A stretch of 64,000 nucleotides of DNA from Thalassospira marina (GTDB taxonomy: Bacteria; Pseudomonadota; Alphaproteobacteria; Rhodospirillales; Thalassospiraceae), in assembly GCF_002844375.1 (NCBI RefSeq), contig NZ_CP024199.1, positions 2,653,001 through 2,717,000 on the forward strand, given 5' to 3'. The notes beneath the pieces were generated by a model, which was not told the origin of the DNA, ran no database searches, and saw only the letters and a list, made by a program, of their open reading frames with translations. A program made the translations under genes and the position numbers. The first letter of the stretch is position 1, and every line of letters starts with the position of its first letter. Of the stretch, positions 33,312 to 41,713 are shown in pieces.

Positions 33312-35258
33312 TTAATTCAGCCGATGCCCATCTTCCTCGTCACGGGTGCGATGAATGCCGTATTTTTCCATTTTACGATAAAGCGTATTACGGCTGATAC
33401 CCAGCATGCGGGCCGTTTTGCTGACATGCCAGCGCTGTTGACCCAGCGCCTTTTGCAGGGCATCGCGTTCGGCCTGCCATAACGGGTTTTGCGCATTGGC
33501 ATGTAGCGGCTGGTTTTGCAGTGAAACATCGGGCTGCAAATCATCGGGCAAATGTGCCACGCGAATGGTGCCGTTTTCGGCAAAAACGCAGGCATATTGC
33601 AACACATTGACCAGTTCACGCACATTGCCCGGCCAGGCATGCTGCTGCAAAATATCCAGTGTTGCATCATCACAGACCATTGCCTGCCCCTTGGCAAAAT
33701 CAGCCAGCAGGCGTGAAACCAGATCGGCAAGGTCGGTTCGGTCACGCAGCGGCGGCAAGGCAAGACGCGCCCCCTTGATGCGATAAAGAAGGTCTTCTCG
33801 GAATTTGCCATTGGCAACAGCAGCAGCCAGATCAACATTTGATGCGCAAATCAGGCGAAAATCCACCGGCACCGATTTGGTACTGCCCAGCGGTTCGACA
33901 CAGCGGCTTTCAAGCACGCGCAGCAAACGGCCCTGAATCGAAATTGGCATATCGCCTATTTCATCAAGAAACAGCGTGCCGCCATCGGCCTGGCGGATGC
34001 GACCACCAAAACCATCGCGCGCCGCCCCGGTAAAGGCCCCACTGGCATGGCCGAACAATTCGCTTTCAATCAGGCTTTCAGGCAAAGCAGCACAGTTAAT
34101 GGCCACAAACGGCTTTTGCGCGCCAACGGCATGGTTATGAATGGCACGCGCCATATGTTCCTTGCCGCTGCCCGTTTCACCCGACATCAGTAACTTGATC
34201 TCGCCAGCCAAAAGCTTGCTGCCCATTTGAAAAAGGCGGCGAATTGCAGCATCCTGATCGGGGATATCGCGGCTATGATCGCGCGTTTTTTGCACGGGCA
34301 AGACAGGCCTTGGCGCAGAAAACCGGCGACGCTGTTTTTCGGGCAGGGTTAATTGCCCAAACATGATGCCACCTCCGCCCAGTGGCACCGCCTGGGGTGC
34401 GCGGGCTTTGTCATCCACACCCTGTGTGCCCAGCATCCGTGCCATCAGGCCATCGACATCACTACCCAGCAGCGATTTTACATGGTTGATCCCGCCCTGT
34501 GCCGATAACAGGCGCCGCGCCAAGGCGGTACTACCTGCCACCGTTCCATCCGGGCGAATGGCAATCAGCGCATCACGCGCCGTACCGACATGGCTGGCAT
34601 CGGGGTGCAAATGCAAAATAATGTCACTGGCACATTCTTCAAAAAACAGGATGCGCTCCAGCGCATCGGCATAATCAGCCACCAGGCTGCGCACGCGCAG
34701 GCAATCTTCGCGGCGGATATCATTGCGCACCGCCGAAACATCCAGCACCGAACAAACCCGTCCTTCGGGGTCAAAGACCGGCGCAGCCGTGCAGGTCAGC
34801 CCGGCATGCTGGGTTAAAAAATGTTCTTCATTGTGAATGGTAATGGGGCGCCCTTCGACCAGGCAGGTGCCAATGCCATTGGTGCCTTCGCGTTCCTCGC
34901 TCCAGATCGCGCCGGGCAGCAGCCCGTTGGTGCGAAACGATGGCAGCATGGAATGGGCGGCAACACTGTCAAGAATAACACCGTCATGGTCGGTCAGGAA
35001 AACGGCGTAACCGGCCGTGTCAATTTGCCGGTAAAGGGTGCGCACCATATCGTGGGCATGATGAAACAACCGGCCACTGCGATCGCGGCGCTGGCGGGTC
35101 TGGCTTTCGGAAATGATTTCGGGGCGTCGGGCTGTTTCGTGAACAAGACCGAACTGGTCATGGCATCGCTGCCACGATTCAAGGACGGCGCGGTTCTGGG
35201 CAACACCACTTAATTGCAAGGCAGCCTCGATCCGTCCACCGGCATGGCTTCCAGACAT
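33312..35258 (-). CDS. Sigma-54-dependent activator, AcoR family
   Basis: 648 residues. The N-terminal region (LESWQRCHDQFGL) and GAF sensor with GTNGIGTCLVEGRPITIHNEEHF span about 1-220. The AAA+ domain spans about 340-570, with Walker A GETGSGKEH, the sigma-54 contact loop GAFTGA, Walker B GGTLFLDEIGD and the R-finger region. A C-terminal Fis helix-turn-helix (ALGQQRWHVSKTARMLGISRNTLYRKMEKYGI) completes it. AcoR-type activators respond to acetoin, ethanol or acetaldehyde. The divergent aldehyde dehydrogenase gene carries a perfect sigma-54 promoter, so it is the obvious target. AGGA precedes the ATG. Confidence 0.92.
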   Translation of the reverse strand: MSGSHAGGRIEAALQLSGVAQNRAVLESWQRCHDQFGLVHETARRPEIISESQTRQRRDRSGRLFHHAHDMVRTLYRQIDTAGYAVFLTDHDGVILDSVAAHSMLPSFRTNGLLPGAIWSEEREGTNGIGTCLVEGRPITIHNEEHFLTQHAGLTCTAAPVFDPEGRVCSVLDVSAVRNDIRREDCLRVRSLVADYADALERILFFEECASDIILHLHPDASHVGTARDALIAIRPDGTVAGSTALARRLLSAQGGINHVKSLLGSDVDGLMARMLGTQGVDDKARAPQAVPLGGGGIMFGQLTLPEKQRRRFSAPRPVLPVQKTRDHSRDIPDQDAAIRRLFQMGSKLLAGEIKLLMSGETGSGKEHMARAIHNHAVGAQKPFVAINCAALPESLIESELFGHASGAFTGAARDGFGGRIRQADGGTLFLDEIGDMPISIQGRLLRVLESRCVEPLGSTKSVPVDFRLICASNVDLAAAVANGKFREDLLYRIKGARLALPPLRDRTDLADLVSRLLADFAKGQAMVCDDATLDILQQHAWPGNVRELVNVLQYACVFAENGTIRVAHLPDDLQPDVSLQNQPLHANAQNPLWQAERDALQKALGQQRWHVSKTARMLGISRNTLYRKMEKYGIHRTRDEEDGHRLN

Positions 35259-35416
35259 CAGACGTTCCTTTTTCCTGTGCCGGTTGTTTTCTGGGCCCCG
35301 TTATTGTTTTGGCCTGCACTGCGTAGGAACAGCACCCCGGTCACCGCGAAATCCTAACAAAGCACGGCGCACACACCAACCAGTTTCAGCCCGGTTCGAC
35401 CAATGTCGAAAGGCTG

Positions 35417-35432
35417 TGTCAAAAACGGGACA
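35417..35432. promoter_or_regulatory. Candidate upstream activator site TGTC-N8-GACA
   Basis: An inverted repeat 120 bases upstream of the sigma-54 promoter, the distance range at which enhancer-binding activators act. The assignment to the divergent AcoR-type protein is inference. Confidence 0.45.
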
Positions 35433-35552
35433 TTTTGTGCCATCTGCCCCAGTACCCGAACATGTTTTGGTGCCCCCAAACCATCGGCGCGTCCGCATCC
35501 AAATATTTGATCTGCCTTATGTTTTCGCAGGAAAAACAGCCAAAATACAATC

Positions 35553-35567
35553 TGGCACAGCCTTTGC
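35553..35567 (+). promoter_or_regulatory. Sigma-54 (-24/-12) promoter of the aldehyde dehydrogenase operon
   Basis: TGGCAC-AGCCT-TTGC is a full match to the consensus, with exactly ten bases between the GG and GC elements. Transcription should start about twelve bases on, near 35579, some 54 bases before the ATG. Confidence 0.88.
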
Positions 35568-35632
35568 CAGAATGAAGGTGGATAAATTTAAAAAAGTGGC
35601 GAAACGCCATATATCACGGAGGATAAGTTCAG

Positions 35633-37153
35633 ATGATCTACAAAAATCCCGGCGATTCCGGCAGTGTTGTCTCGTTCAAGTCACGCTATGAAAACTATAT
35701 TGGCGGCGAATGGGTGGCACCGGCCAAGGGTCGTTATTTCGAGAATGTCTCGCCGGTGAACGGCAAGGTCTTCTGCGAAGTTGCCCGCTCCAGCGAAGAA
35801 GACATCAACAAGGCGATTGATGCCGCCGAAGCCGCCGCTGGCAAATGGGGCAAAACCTCGGTCACGGACCGGGCGAATACCCTCAATAAAATCGCCGACC
35901 GCATGGAACAGAACCTTGAGGCTCTGGCCGTTGCGGAAACCTGGGATAACGGCAAAGCCGTGCGCGAAACACTGGCAGCGGACATTCCGCTTGCCATTGA
36001 CCATTTCCGTTATTTTGCCGGTGCCATCCGCGCACAGGAAGGGTCTCTTGGCGAGATCGATAACGACACCGTCGCCTATCATTTCCACGAACCGCTGGGC
36101 GTTGTTGGTCAGATCATCCCCTGGAACTTCCCGATCCTGATGGCCGTCTGGAAACTTGCCCCGGCCCTTGCCGCAGGTAACTGCGTGGTTTTGAAACCGG
36201 CCGAACAGACCCCGGCATCGATTTGCGTACTGCTTGATATCGTGGGTGATCTACTGCCTGCTGGCGTGGTCAACGTTGTGCATGGCTTTGGTGTTGAAGC
36301 GGGCAAACCGCTGGCGCAAAGCAACCGCATTGCCAAAATCGCCTTTACCGGTGAAACCACCACTGGCCGCCTGATCATGCAATATGCCAGTGAAAACATC
36401 ATTCCGGTAACGCTGGAACTGGGTGGCAAATCACCCAACATTTTCTTTGCCGACGTGATGGCACAGGATGATGACTTCCGCCAGAAAGCCGCCGAAGGCA
36501 TGACGATGTTTGCCCTTAACCAGGGCGAAGTCTGCACCTGCCCCTCGCGCGCCCTGGTCGAAGAAAGCATCTATGATAAATTCATCGACAATGTGCTGTC
36601 GCGTGTCAGCGCCATCAAACAGGGCAACCCGCTTGATACCGACACCATGATCGGCGCGCAGGCATCGACCGAACAGATGGAAAAGATCCTGTCCTATCTC
36701 GACATTGGCAAACAGGAAAAGGCCGAAGTCCTGTGCGGTGGTAACCGCGCGGAAATGGAAGGCGATCTGGCGGGTGGTTTTTACATCCAGCCGACCATCT
36801 TCAAAGGCCACAATAAAATGCGTATCTTCCAGGAAGAAATCTTTGGCCCGGTGGTTTCGGTTACCACCTTCAAGGACGAAGCTGAAGCCATGCACATCGC
36901 CAATGACACGCTTTATGGCCTGGGTGCTGGTGTCTGGACCCGCGATGCCAACCGCGCCTATCGCTTTGGCCGCGCCATCAAGGCTGGCCGCGTCTGGACC
37001 AACTGCTATCACCTCTATCCGGCCCATGCGGCCTTTGGCGGTTACAAACAGTCAGGCATCGGCCGTGAAAACCACAAGATGATGCTCAACCACTATCAGC
37101 AGACCAAAAACCTTCTGGTCAGCTACAACCCCAAACCAATGGGCTTCTTCTGA
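35633..37153 (+). CDS. NAD-dependent aldehyde dehydrogenase (ExaC/AcoD-like, acetaldehyde)
   Basis: 506 residues, standard ALDH length. It has the PWNFPILMAVWKLAPALAAGN cofactor region, catalytic Glu262 in LELGGKSPN, and nucleophile Cys301 in NQGEVCTCPSR, with a second Cys two residues later. The opening YENYIGGEW and the end SGIGRENHKMMLNHYQQTKNLLVSY are characteristic of the ExaC/AcoD/AldA-type acetaldehyde dehydrogenases. It oxidises short aldehydes to acids in the cytosol during ethanol or acetoin use. Its control by sigma-54 and a DUF779 gene in the same transcript both fit this group. GGAGGA stands about nine bases before the ATG. Confidence 0.92.
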   Translation: MIYKNPGDSGSVVSFKSRYENYIGGEWVAPAKGRYFENVSPVNGKVFCEVARSSEEDINKAIDAAEAAAGKWGKTSVTDRANTLNKIADRMEQNLEALAVAETWDNGKAVRETLAADIPLAIDHFRYFAGAIRAQEGSLGEIDNDTVAYHFHEPLGVVGQIIPWNFPILMAVWKLAPALAAGNCVVLKPAEQTPASICVLLDIVGDLLPAGVVNVVHGFGVEAGKPLAQSNRIAKIAFTGETTTGRLIMQYASENIIPVTLELGGKSPNIFFADVMAQDDDFRQKAAEGMTMFALNQGEVCTCPSRALVEESIYDKFIDNVLSRVSAIKQGNPLDTDTMIGAQASTEQMEKILSYLDIGKQEKAEVLCGGNRAEMEGDLAGGFYIQPTIFKGHNKMRIFQEEIFGPVVSVTTFKDEAEAMHIANDTLYGLGAGVWTRDANRAYRFGRAIKAGRVWTNCYHLYPAHAAFGGYKQSGIGRENHKMMLNHYQQTKNLLVSYNPKPMGFF

Positions 37154-37222
37154 TTTCTCCCAGAAGGTCGCCGGGCACCTGTACGCAGGGGCCTGGCGGC
37201 TTTCCCCAAGCAGGAGCAGAAA

Positions 37223-37663
37223 ATGACCATGGAAACGCAAACAGCGTCAGAAGATAAAGCGCAAACAGCCGCTGCATCGCGCATACCAGACAGGGTGACG
37301 GCAACCGATGCCGCACTGACCCTGATCCGCACGTTAAAGGATATTCATGGCCCGGTGATGTTTCACCAGTCCGGCGGGTGTTGCGATGGCAGTGCGCCAA
37401 TGTGTTTTGCTCTGGGCGACTTTAAAACAGGCGCACAGGATGTGCTGCTTGGTGAAATTGAAGGCAGCCCGTTCTACATCGGCAAGGCGCAATACGAATA
37501 TTGGCGTCACACGCAATTGATCATTGATGTGGTGGATGGGCGCGGCGGGATGTTTTCACTTGAAGGCCCCGAAGGCAAAAGATTTCTTACCCGTTCACGT
37601 GTCTTTAGCGACGATGAATGGGCCGCATTGAAGGATAGCGAGCAAACAGACCAAACAGCCTGA
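37223..37663 (+). CDS. DUF779 protein
   Basis: 146 residues. The DUF779 core reads VTATDAALTLIRTLKDIHGPVMFHQSGGCCDGSAPMCF, with a Cys-Cys pair and a third Cys seven residues later. It ends with the conserved DVVDGRGGMFSLEGPEGKRFLTRSRVF. The family has no proven function but is regularly encoded next to ExaC/AldA aldehyde dehydrogenases. The cysteines suggest metal or redox chemistry, which is inference. It follows the dehydrogenase by 69 bases in the same transcript, with AGGAG before the ATG and a strong terminator behind. Confidence 0.88.
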   Translation: MTMETQTASEDKAQTAAASRIPDRVTATDAALTLIRTLKDIHGPVMFHQSGGCCDGSAPMCFALGDFKTGAQDVLLGEIEGSPFYIGKAQYEYWRHTQLIIDVVDGRGGMFSLEGPEGKRFLTRSRVFSDDEWAALKDSEQTDQTA

Positions 37664-37823
37664 CCCTCTGCGTTCTTTTGAACCGGAACACCGCGAGACT
37701 GAATGTAACCGGTCTTTACCCCGATCTGGTTTTGCGGCGCGCGCTTTCTTGCCTCCTGGTTGCGGCGGGTCGTCCACCCCGCCCTTTCAGACTGGGTTGC
37801 GCCGACATTCTGTCTTGCAAACT

Positions 37824-37861
37824 TGTCCGCCGACCTTCCCGGGACCGGCGGACATTTTTTT
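37824..37861 (+). terminator. Terminator of the aldehyde dehydrogenase-DUF779 operon
   Basis: TGTCCGCCG (37824-37832) pairs with CGGCGGACA (37846-37854), followed by seven T. Confidence 0.9.
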
Positions 37862-37901
37862 GCCAATTCACAAAACCGGGGCAAAACCCGCATCCCGGGC
37901 G

Positions 37902-39026
37902 TTATGCGATCTGTAAAATCGCCAGCAGACCAAAGGCCGCCATCGACAGGCAAACCAGCGACAGTTTTGCTGCAAACACCACCCGTCCTCCGGCATTCAT
38001 CACATTACGTACATCCACACTCAATCCCAGTGCCGCCATCGCCATCACAGTGAGGATCGACGATACATGCTGCATCGGGATCACGGCGGCATCCGGCAGC
38101 AAATCCATCGAACGCAGCGCCATCATCACCAGAAAACCGATAATAAACCACGGCAACAGCTTGCTGATGGGAAGGCCCGCACCACGGCCAGTTTTAACGG
38201 CCTGCTCGCCGCGATCAGCGTTATCGGCACTATCAGCAATATCAGCACCGCCGGCGTCATCTGTGCTGGCACCGGCATCCCGTGCACTGTTTTTACGTGC
38301 CATGCGCCGCGCACCCAGCCCCAGGGTACAAATTACCGGGCCCAGCATCAAAACCCGCACCAGCTTCACCAAGGTCCCGATCTGGGTTGCCACCAGCCCT
38401 GCCGGGGCAGTTGCCGCCAGCACCTGGGGCACGGCATAAACCGTTAATCCCGCGAAAATACCATATTGGGTTGATGTCATGCCCAGTGCGGCCTGCAAAA
38501 ACGGCAGGATCAACACGAAAATCACGCCCAGCACGGCAGTAAAGGCAATCGATGCGGCAACGTCATCGGCATCGGCCTCAATCACCGGGGCGGTCGCGGC
38601 AATGGCCGAATTACCGCAAATCGAATTGCCACAAGCCACCAAAATCGCCAACCGTTTGGGCAATCCCAGCAACCGGCCAATGGCGTAACTGACAGCAAGG
38701 CTTAAACAGACAACCAGCACAATACCGCCCACCAGGTAAAACCCGGCACCGGCCAGGGCACTTATGCTGATCGACGCCCCCAACAGAACAATCGCGACCT
38801 CAAGGATGGTTTTGGCGCTGAAATTGACACCGGCGTCAAATTTGTCGGGCAGGCCAAAAATACTGCGATAGGCCGTACCCAGCAAAATCGCCAGCACCAG
38901 CCCCTCTATCCAGGGATGTCCAAACAGGCGCAATTCCGCCTTTTCACCAATCTGTGCCACCAGGGAAATCACGGTCGTCAAGGCCAGACCGGGAAGAAGA
39001 CGTTTGATACGATCGAAAATTAACAT
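37902..39026 (-). CDS. yeiH: YeiH-family (UPF0324) putative sulfate/anion exporter
   Basis: 374 residues with about ten membrane segments. GNSICGNSAIAATAPVI and LTVYAVPQVLAAT are the family signatures. Members export or are proposed to export sulfite/sulfate-like anions. A hydrophilic loop near residues 245-275 is a low-complexity Asp/Ala stretch (repeats of the type GADIADSADNAD), longer than usual for the family. It is divergent from a LysR gene, the arrangement of E. coli yeiH-yeiE. AGGTG precedes the ATG. Confidence 0.85.
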   Translation of the reverse strand: MLIFDRIKRLLPGLALTTVISLVAQIGEKAELRLFGHPWIEGLVLAILLGTAYRSIFGLPDKFDAGVNFSAKTILEVAIVLLGASISISALAGAGFYLVGGIVLVVCLSLAVSYAIGRLLGLPKRLAILVACGNSICGNSAIAATAPVIEADADDVAASIAFTAVLGVIFVLILPFLQAALGMTSTQYGIFAGLTVYAVPQVLAATAPAGLVATQIGTLVKLVRVLMLGPVICTLGLGARRMARKNSARDAGASTDDAGGADIADSADNADRGEQAVKTGRGAGLPISKLLPWFIIGFLVMMALRSMDLLPDAAVIPMQHVSSILTVMAMAALGLSVDVRNVMNAGGRVVFAAKLSLVCLSMAAFGLLAILQIA

Positions 39027-39137
39027 GGCAGCACCTGTAGAATTGTTACAGGCGGAATTTCACATTTTACACAGTTCGTTTCCATCGAATAAAATGATAC
39101 GAATTATTCGTTTTAATTTAACGATAGGACCGCTGCC

Positions 39138-40025
39138 ATGACCTTTGAACAATTGCGCATCTTTGTTGCCGTGGCACAGCGCGAACATCTGACCCGTGCC
39201 GCCGAAATCATCAATCTCACGCCTTCGGCGGTCAGTGCGGCGATCAAAAACCTAGAAACCTATTACGGGGTGGAACTTTTTCACCGTGTGGGGCGGCGCA
39301 TCGAACTTACCCCGACCGGTCGCATCTTTCTCGACGAGGCCAAGGCCACACTGGCCCGCGCCCGGGCAGCGGAACTGACCCTGGCGGAACTGGGCGGGTT
39401 AAAACGCGGCACCCTGAATGTCGCGGCCAGCCAGACCATCGCCAGTTACTGGCTGCCGCCGGTTTTAATGCGTTTTCACGAACAATATCCGCGTATTGAA
39501 ATCAATCTTTCGATTGGCAATACCCGCAATGTCAGCGATGCCATCCTGAACGGTTCATCCGATTTGGGCTTTATTGAAGGCGAAATTGACGAACCCGCCC
39601 TGATGATGCGCGAAATTGCCAAGGACGCCCTGATGGTCATTGTCGGCCCCAACCATGCCTGGGCAAAGGGCCAGCCCCTGAAATTCCAGGACCTTGTGAC
39701 ACAAACAAGCTGGGTGTTACGCGAAACCGGTTCTGGCACCCGGTCCGAGTTTGAAAGCGCACTTCGCCGGGCTGGTGTATCACCGAGCGAGCTTAACATC
39801 GTCATGACCTTACCATCCAATGAATCGGTCATTTCAGCGGCTGCCGCAGGTAATGCCGCTGCCGTTGTCTCCAGCAGTGTCGCCCTGCCCTTCATCGAAC
39901 AGGGCCGCCTTCATGCCGCCAACATCACCCTGCCCGAACGCTCCTTTATGATGCTGCACCACAAAGAACGCCATCACAGCCGCGCGGCCAGTGTTCTGGC
40001 CGATATTGCCCTTCAAAAACAGTAA
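39138..40025 (+). CDS. LysR-family regulator of the yeiH gene (YeiE/CysB-like)
   Basis: 295 residues. The N-terminal helix-turn-helix MTFEQLRIFVAVAQREHLTRAAEIINLTPSAVSAAIKNLE is followed by the substrate-binding domain (LNVAASQTIASYWLPPVLMRFHEQYP). The latter recalls CysB/YeiE-type sensors of sulfur anions. It is divergent from yeiH with 111 bases between, which contain an AT-rich segment suited to operator binding. AGGA precedes the ATG. Confidence 0.87.
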   Translation: MTFEQLRIFVAVAQREHLTRAAEIINLTPSAVSAAIKNLETYYGVELFHRVGRRIELTPTGRIFLDEAKATLARARAAELTLAELGGLKRGTLNVAASQTIASYWLPPVLMRFHEQYPRIEINLSIGNTRNVSDAILNGSSDLGFIEGEIDEPALMMREIAKDALMVIVGPNHAWAKGQPLKFQDLVTQTSWVLRETGSGTRSEFESALRRAGVSPSELNIVMTLPSNESVISAAAAGNAAAVVSSSVALPFIEQGRLHAANITLPERSFMMLHHKERHHSRAASVLADIALQKQ

Positions 40026-40083
40026 TCTCCCAACGTCAAAACGCCATTTCAACCGTCTTAAATTTGAAATTATTCCAATGAAA

Positions 40084-40099
40084 ATTGCGCATTCGCAAT
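40084..40099. promoter_or_regulatory. FixK/CRP-FNR-family box upstream of the cio operon
   Basis: ATTGCG-CATT-CGCAAT is a perfect dyad. Read as TTGC-N6-GCAA it fits the FixK2-type consensus TTG(A/C)-N6-(T/G)CAA. It lies 211 bases before cioA, just after the LysR gene, and would link oxidase expression to oxygen. Confidence 0.5.
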
Positions 40100-40184
40100 G
40101 CAGCATTCGGGCAGATGGTTTACCGAATTTGCGACGCCAGACCGGATGATTTTATTTTGCACAATCCGGCAGGCTGGCGCCCAA

Positions 40185-40209
40185 AAACACCCGGTTCAAA
40201 TGGGTGTTT
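40185..40209. other. Hairpin in the cioA leader
   Basis: AAACACCC (40185-40192) pairs with GGGTGTTT (40202-40209). It may end the LysR transcript or structure the cioA leader. No T run follows. Confidence 0.4.
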
Positions 40210-40310
40210 CGCCTTTGCCTGACCGCAGGCTTGATGGCTGCATGGCAGTCCTTGCGCAGGCAAATGCACCAAATACAGGGAGCTTCGCTTAACAAAAGGA
40301 CAGACAGGCA

Positions 40311-41696
40311 ATGCTTGATCCTGAGATACTGGCGCGTGTCCAATTTGCCTTTACCATGGCGTTCCATATTATCTTCCCGTCCCTGACTATCGGGCTGGCC
40401 AGTTTCCTGCTTGTGCTTGAGGCCCTGTGGCTGCGCACCGGTAACGACACCTATCTTTCGCTTTATAAATTCTGGACCAAAATATTCGCCCTCGCCTTTG
40501 GCATGGGTGTGGTTTCGGGCATTGTCATGTCCTATCAGTTTGGGACCAACTGGGGGCCATTTGCCAAACTTTCAGGGCCAATCATTGGCCCGCTGATGGC
40601 CTATGAGGTGTTGACTGCCTTTTTCCTGGAGGCGGGTTTTCTGGGTGTCATGCTGTTTGGCTTAAACAGGGTAGGTCCAAAATTGCATATCACGGCAACG
40701 GGTATGGTTGCAGTCGGCACGCTTTTTTCCGCCTTCTGGATTTTATCCGCCAATAGCTGGATGCAAACGCCGGCAGGCTACAGCATTGAAACCGGCCGGC
40801 TGGTGGTTGAAAGCTGGTTTGATGTGGTGTTCAACCCCAGCTTCCCCTATCGGCTGGTGCATATGGTACTGGCGGCCTATCTGACCACTGCCTTTGTTGT
40901 GGCCGGGGTTGGGGGCTGGCATTTGTTGCGCAACCGGGAAAATGCCGCAGCCCGCATCATGTTTTCCATGGCGATGTGGCTGATCACCATTCTTGCACCC
41001 TTGCAAATCCTGGCTGGTGACATGCACGGCCTTAATACCCTGGAACAGCAGCCCGCCAAAGTCGCCGCCATGGAAGGGCATTTTGAAACCAGCAAGGGCG
41101 GCACACCCCTTATCCTGTTTGGCTGGCCCGACATGAAGGCTGGTGAAACCCGCTATGCCGTTGAAATCCCCTATCTGGGGTCGATCATTTTAACCCATAC
41201 GCTGGATGGCGAAATAAAGGGACTGAACGAATTTGCCCCTGAAGACCGTCCCAATGCGACCATTGTATTCTGGTCATTTCGCATCATGGTCGGGCTTGGG
41301 GTTTTGATGTTGCTGGCCGGGATCGGCAGCCTGTGGGCGCGTTACCGCAAAACCCTGTTTGAATGCCGATGGCTGCACCGTTTTGCCTTCATCATGGGGC
41401 CAAGTGGCTTTATCGCCATTCTGGCAGGCTGGTGCACAACCGAAGTTGGCCGCCAGCCCTGGGTGATTTACGGCATCCTGCGCACAGCCGACGCCGGATC
41501 ACCGGTTTCGCCGGTTGCCATTGCGGGTTCCACCATCGCCTTCTTTGTTGCCTATGCAATCGTTTTCGGGGTTGGCACGGCCTATATCCTGCGCGCCATG
41601 CGCCAGGACCCGCGTCATGCCCATATTGCAGCGGGTGAAATCTACCGCGCTGACCATGCGCAGATTGTCGACCAGCTCGACAGCCACAAACATTAA
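40311..41696 (+). CDS. cioA: Cytochrome bd-type quinol oxidase subunit I (cyanide-insensitive type)
   Basis: 461 residues, with about nine membrane segments. The N-terminus LDPEILARVQFAFTMAFHIIFPSLTIG holds the high-spin haem His. GMGVVSGIVMSYQFGTNW, the quinol site region GDMHGLNTLEQQPAK and the haem-ligand Met/His segments follow. The Q loop is short, as in the CioA group, rather than long as in E. coli CydA. It reduces oxygen at low concentration without pumping protons and usually resists cyanide. It is the first gene of cioA-cioB-DUF2474. AAGGA lies upstream of the ATG. Confidence 0.93.
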   Translation: MLDPEILARVQFAFTMAFHIIFPSLTIGLASFLLVLEALWLRTGNDTYLSLYKFWTKIFALAFGMGVVSGIVMSYQFGTNWGPFAKLSGPIIGPLMAYEVLTAFFLEAGFLGVMLFGLNRVGPKLHITATGMVAVGTLFSAFWILSANSWMQTPAGYSIETGRLVVESWFDVVFNPSFPYRLVHMVLAAYLTTAFVVAGVGGWHLLRNRENAAARIMFSMAMWLITILAPLQILAGDMHGLNTLEQQPAKVAAMEGHFETSKGGTPLILFGWPDMKAGETRYAVEIPYLGSIILTHTLDGEIKGLNEFAPEDRPNATIVFWSFRIMVGLGVLMLLAGIGSLWARYRKTLFECRWLHRFAFIMGPSGFIAILAGWCTTEVGRQPWVIYGILRTADAGSPVSPVAIAGSTIAFFVAYAIVFGVGTAYILRAMRQDPRHAHIAAGEIYRADHAQIVDQLDSHKH

Positions 41697-41713
41697 GGCG
41701 CAGGAGAAAGATT

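Larger units (their letters stand above)
35259..35632. other. Divergent control region between activator and aldehyde dehydrogenase
   Basis: 374 bases without a gene. It holds a TGTC-N8-GACA dyad at 35417-35432, the sigma-54 promoter at 35553-35567 and a strong RBS (GGAGG near 35619). Confidence 0.7.
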
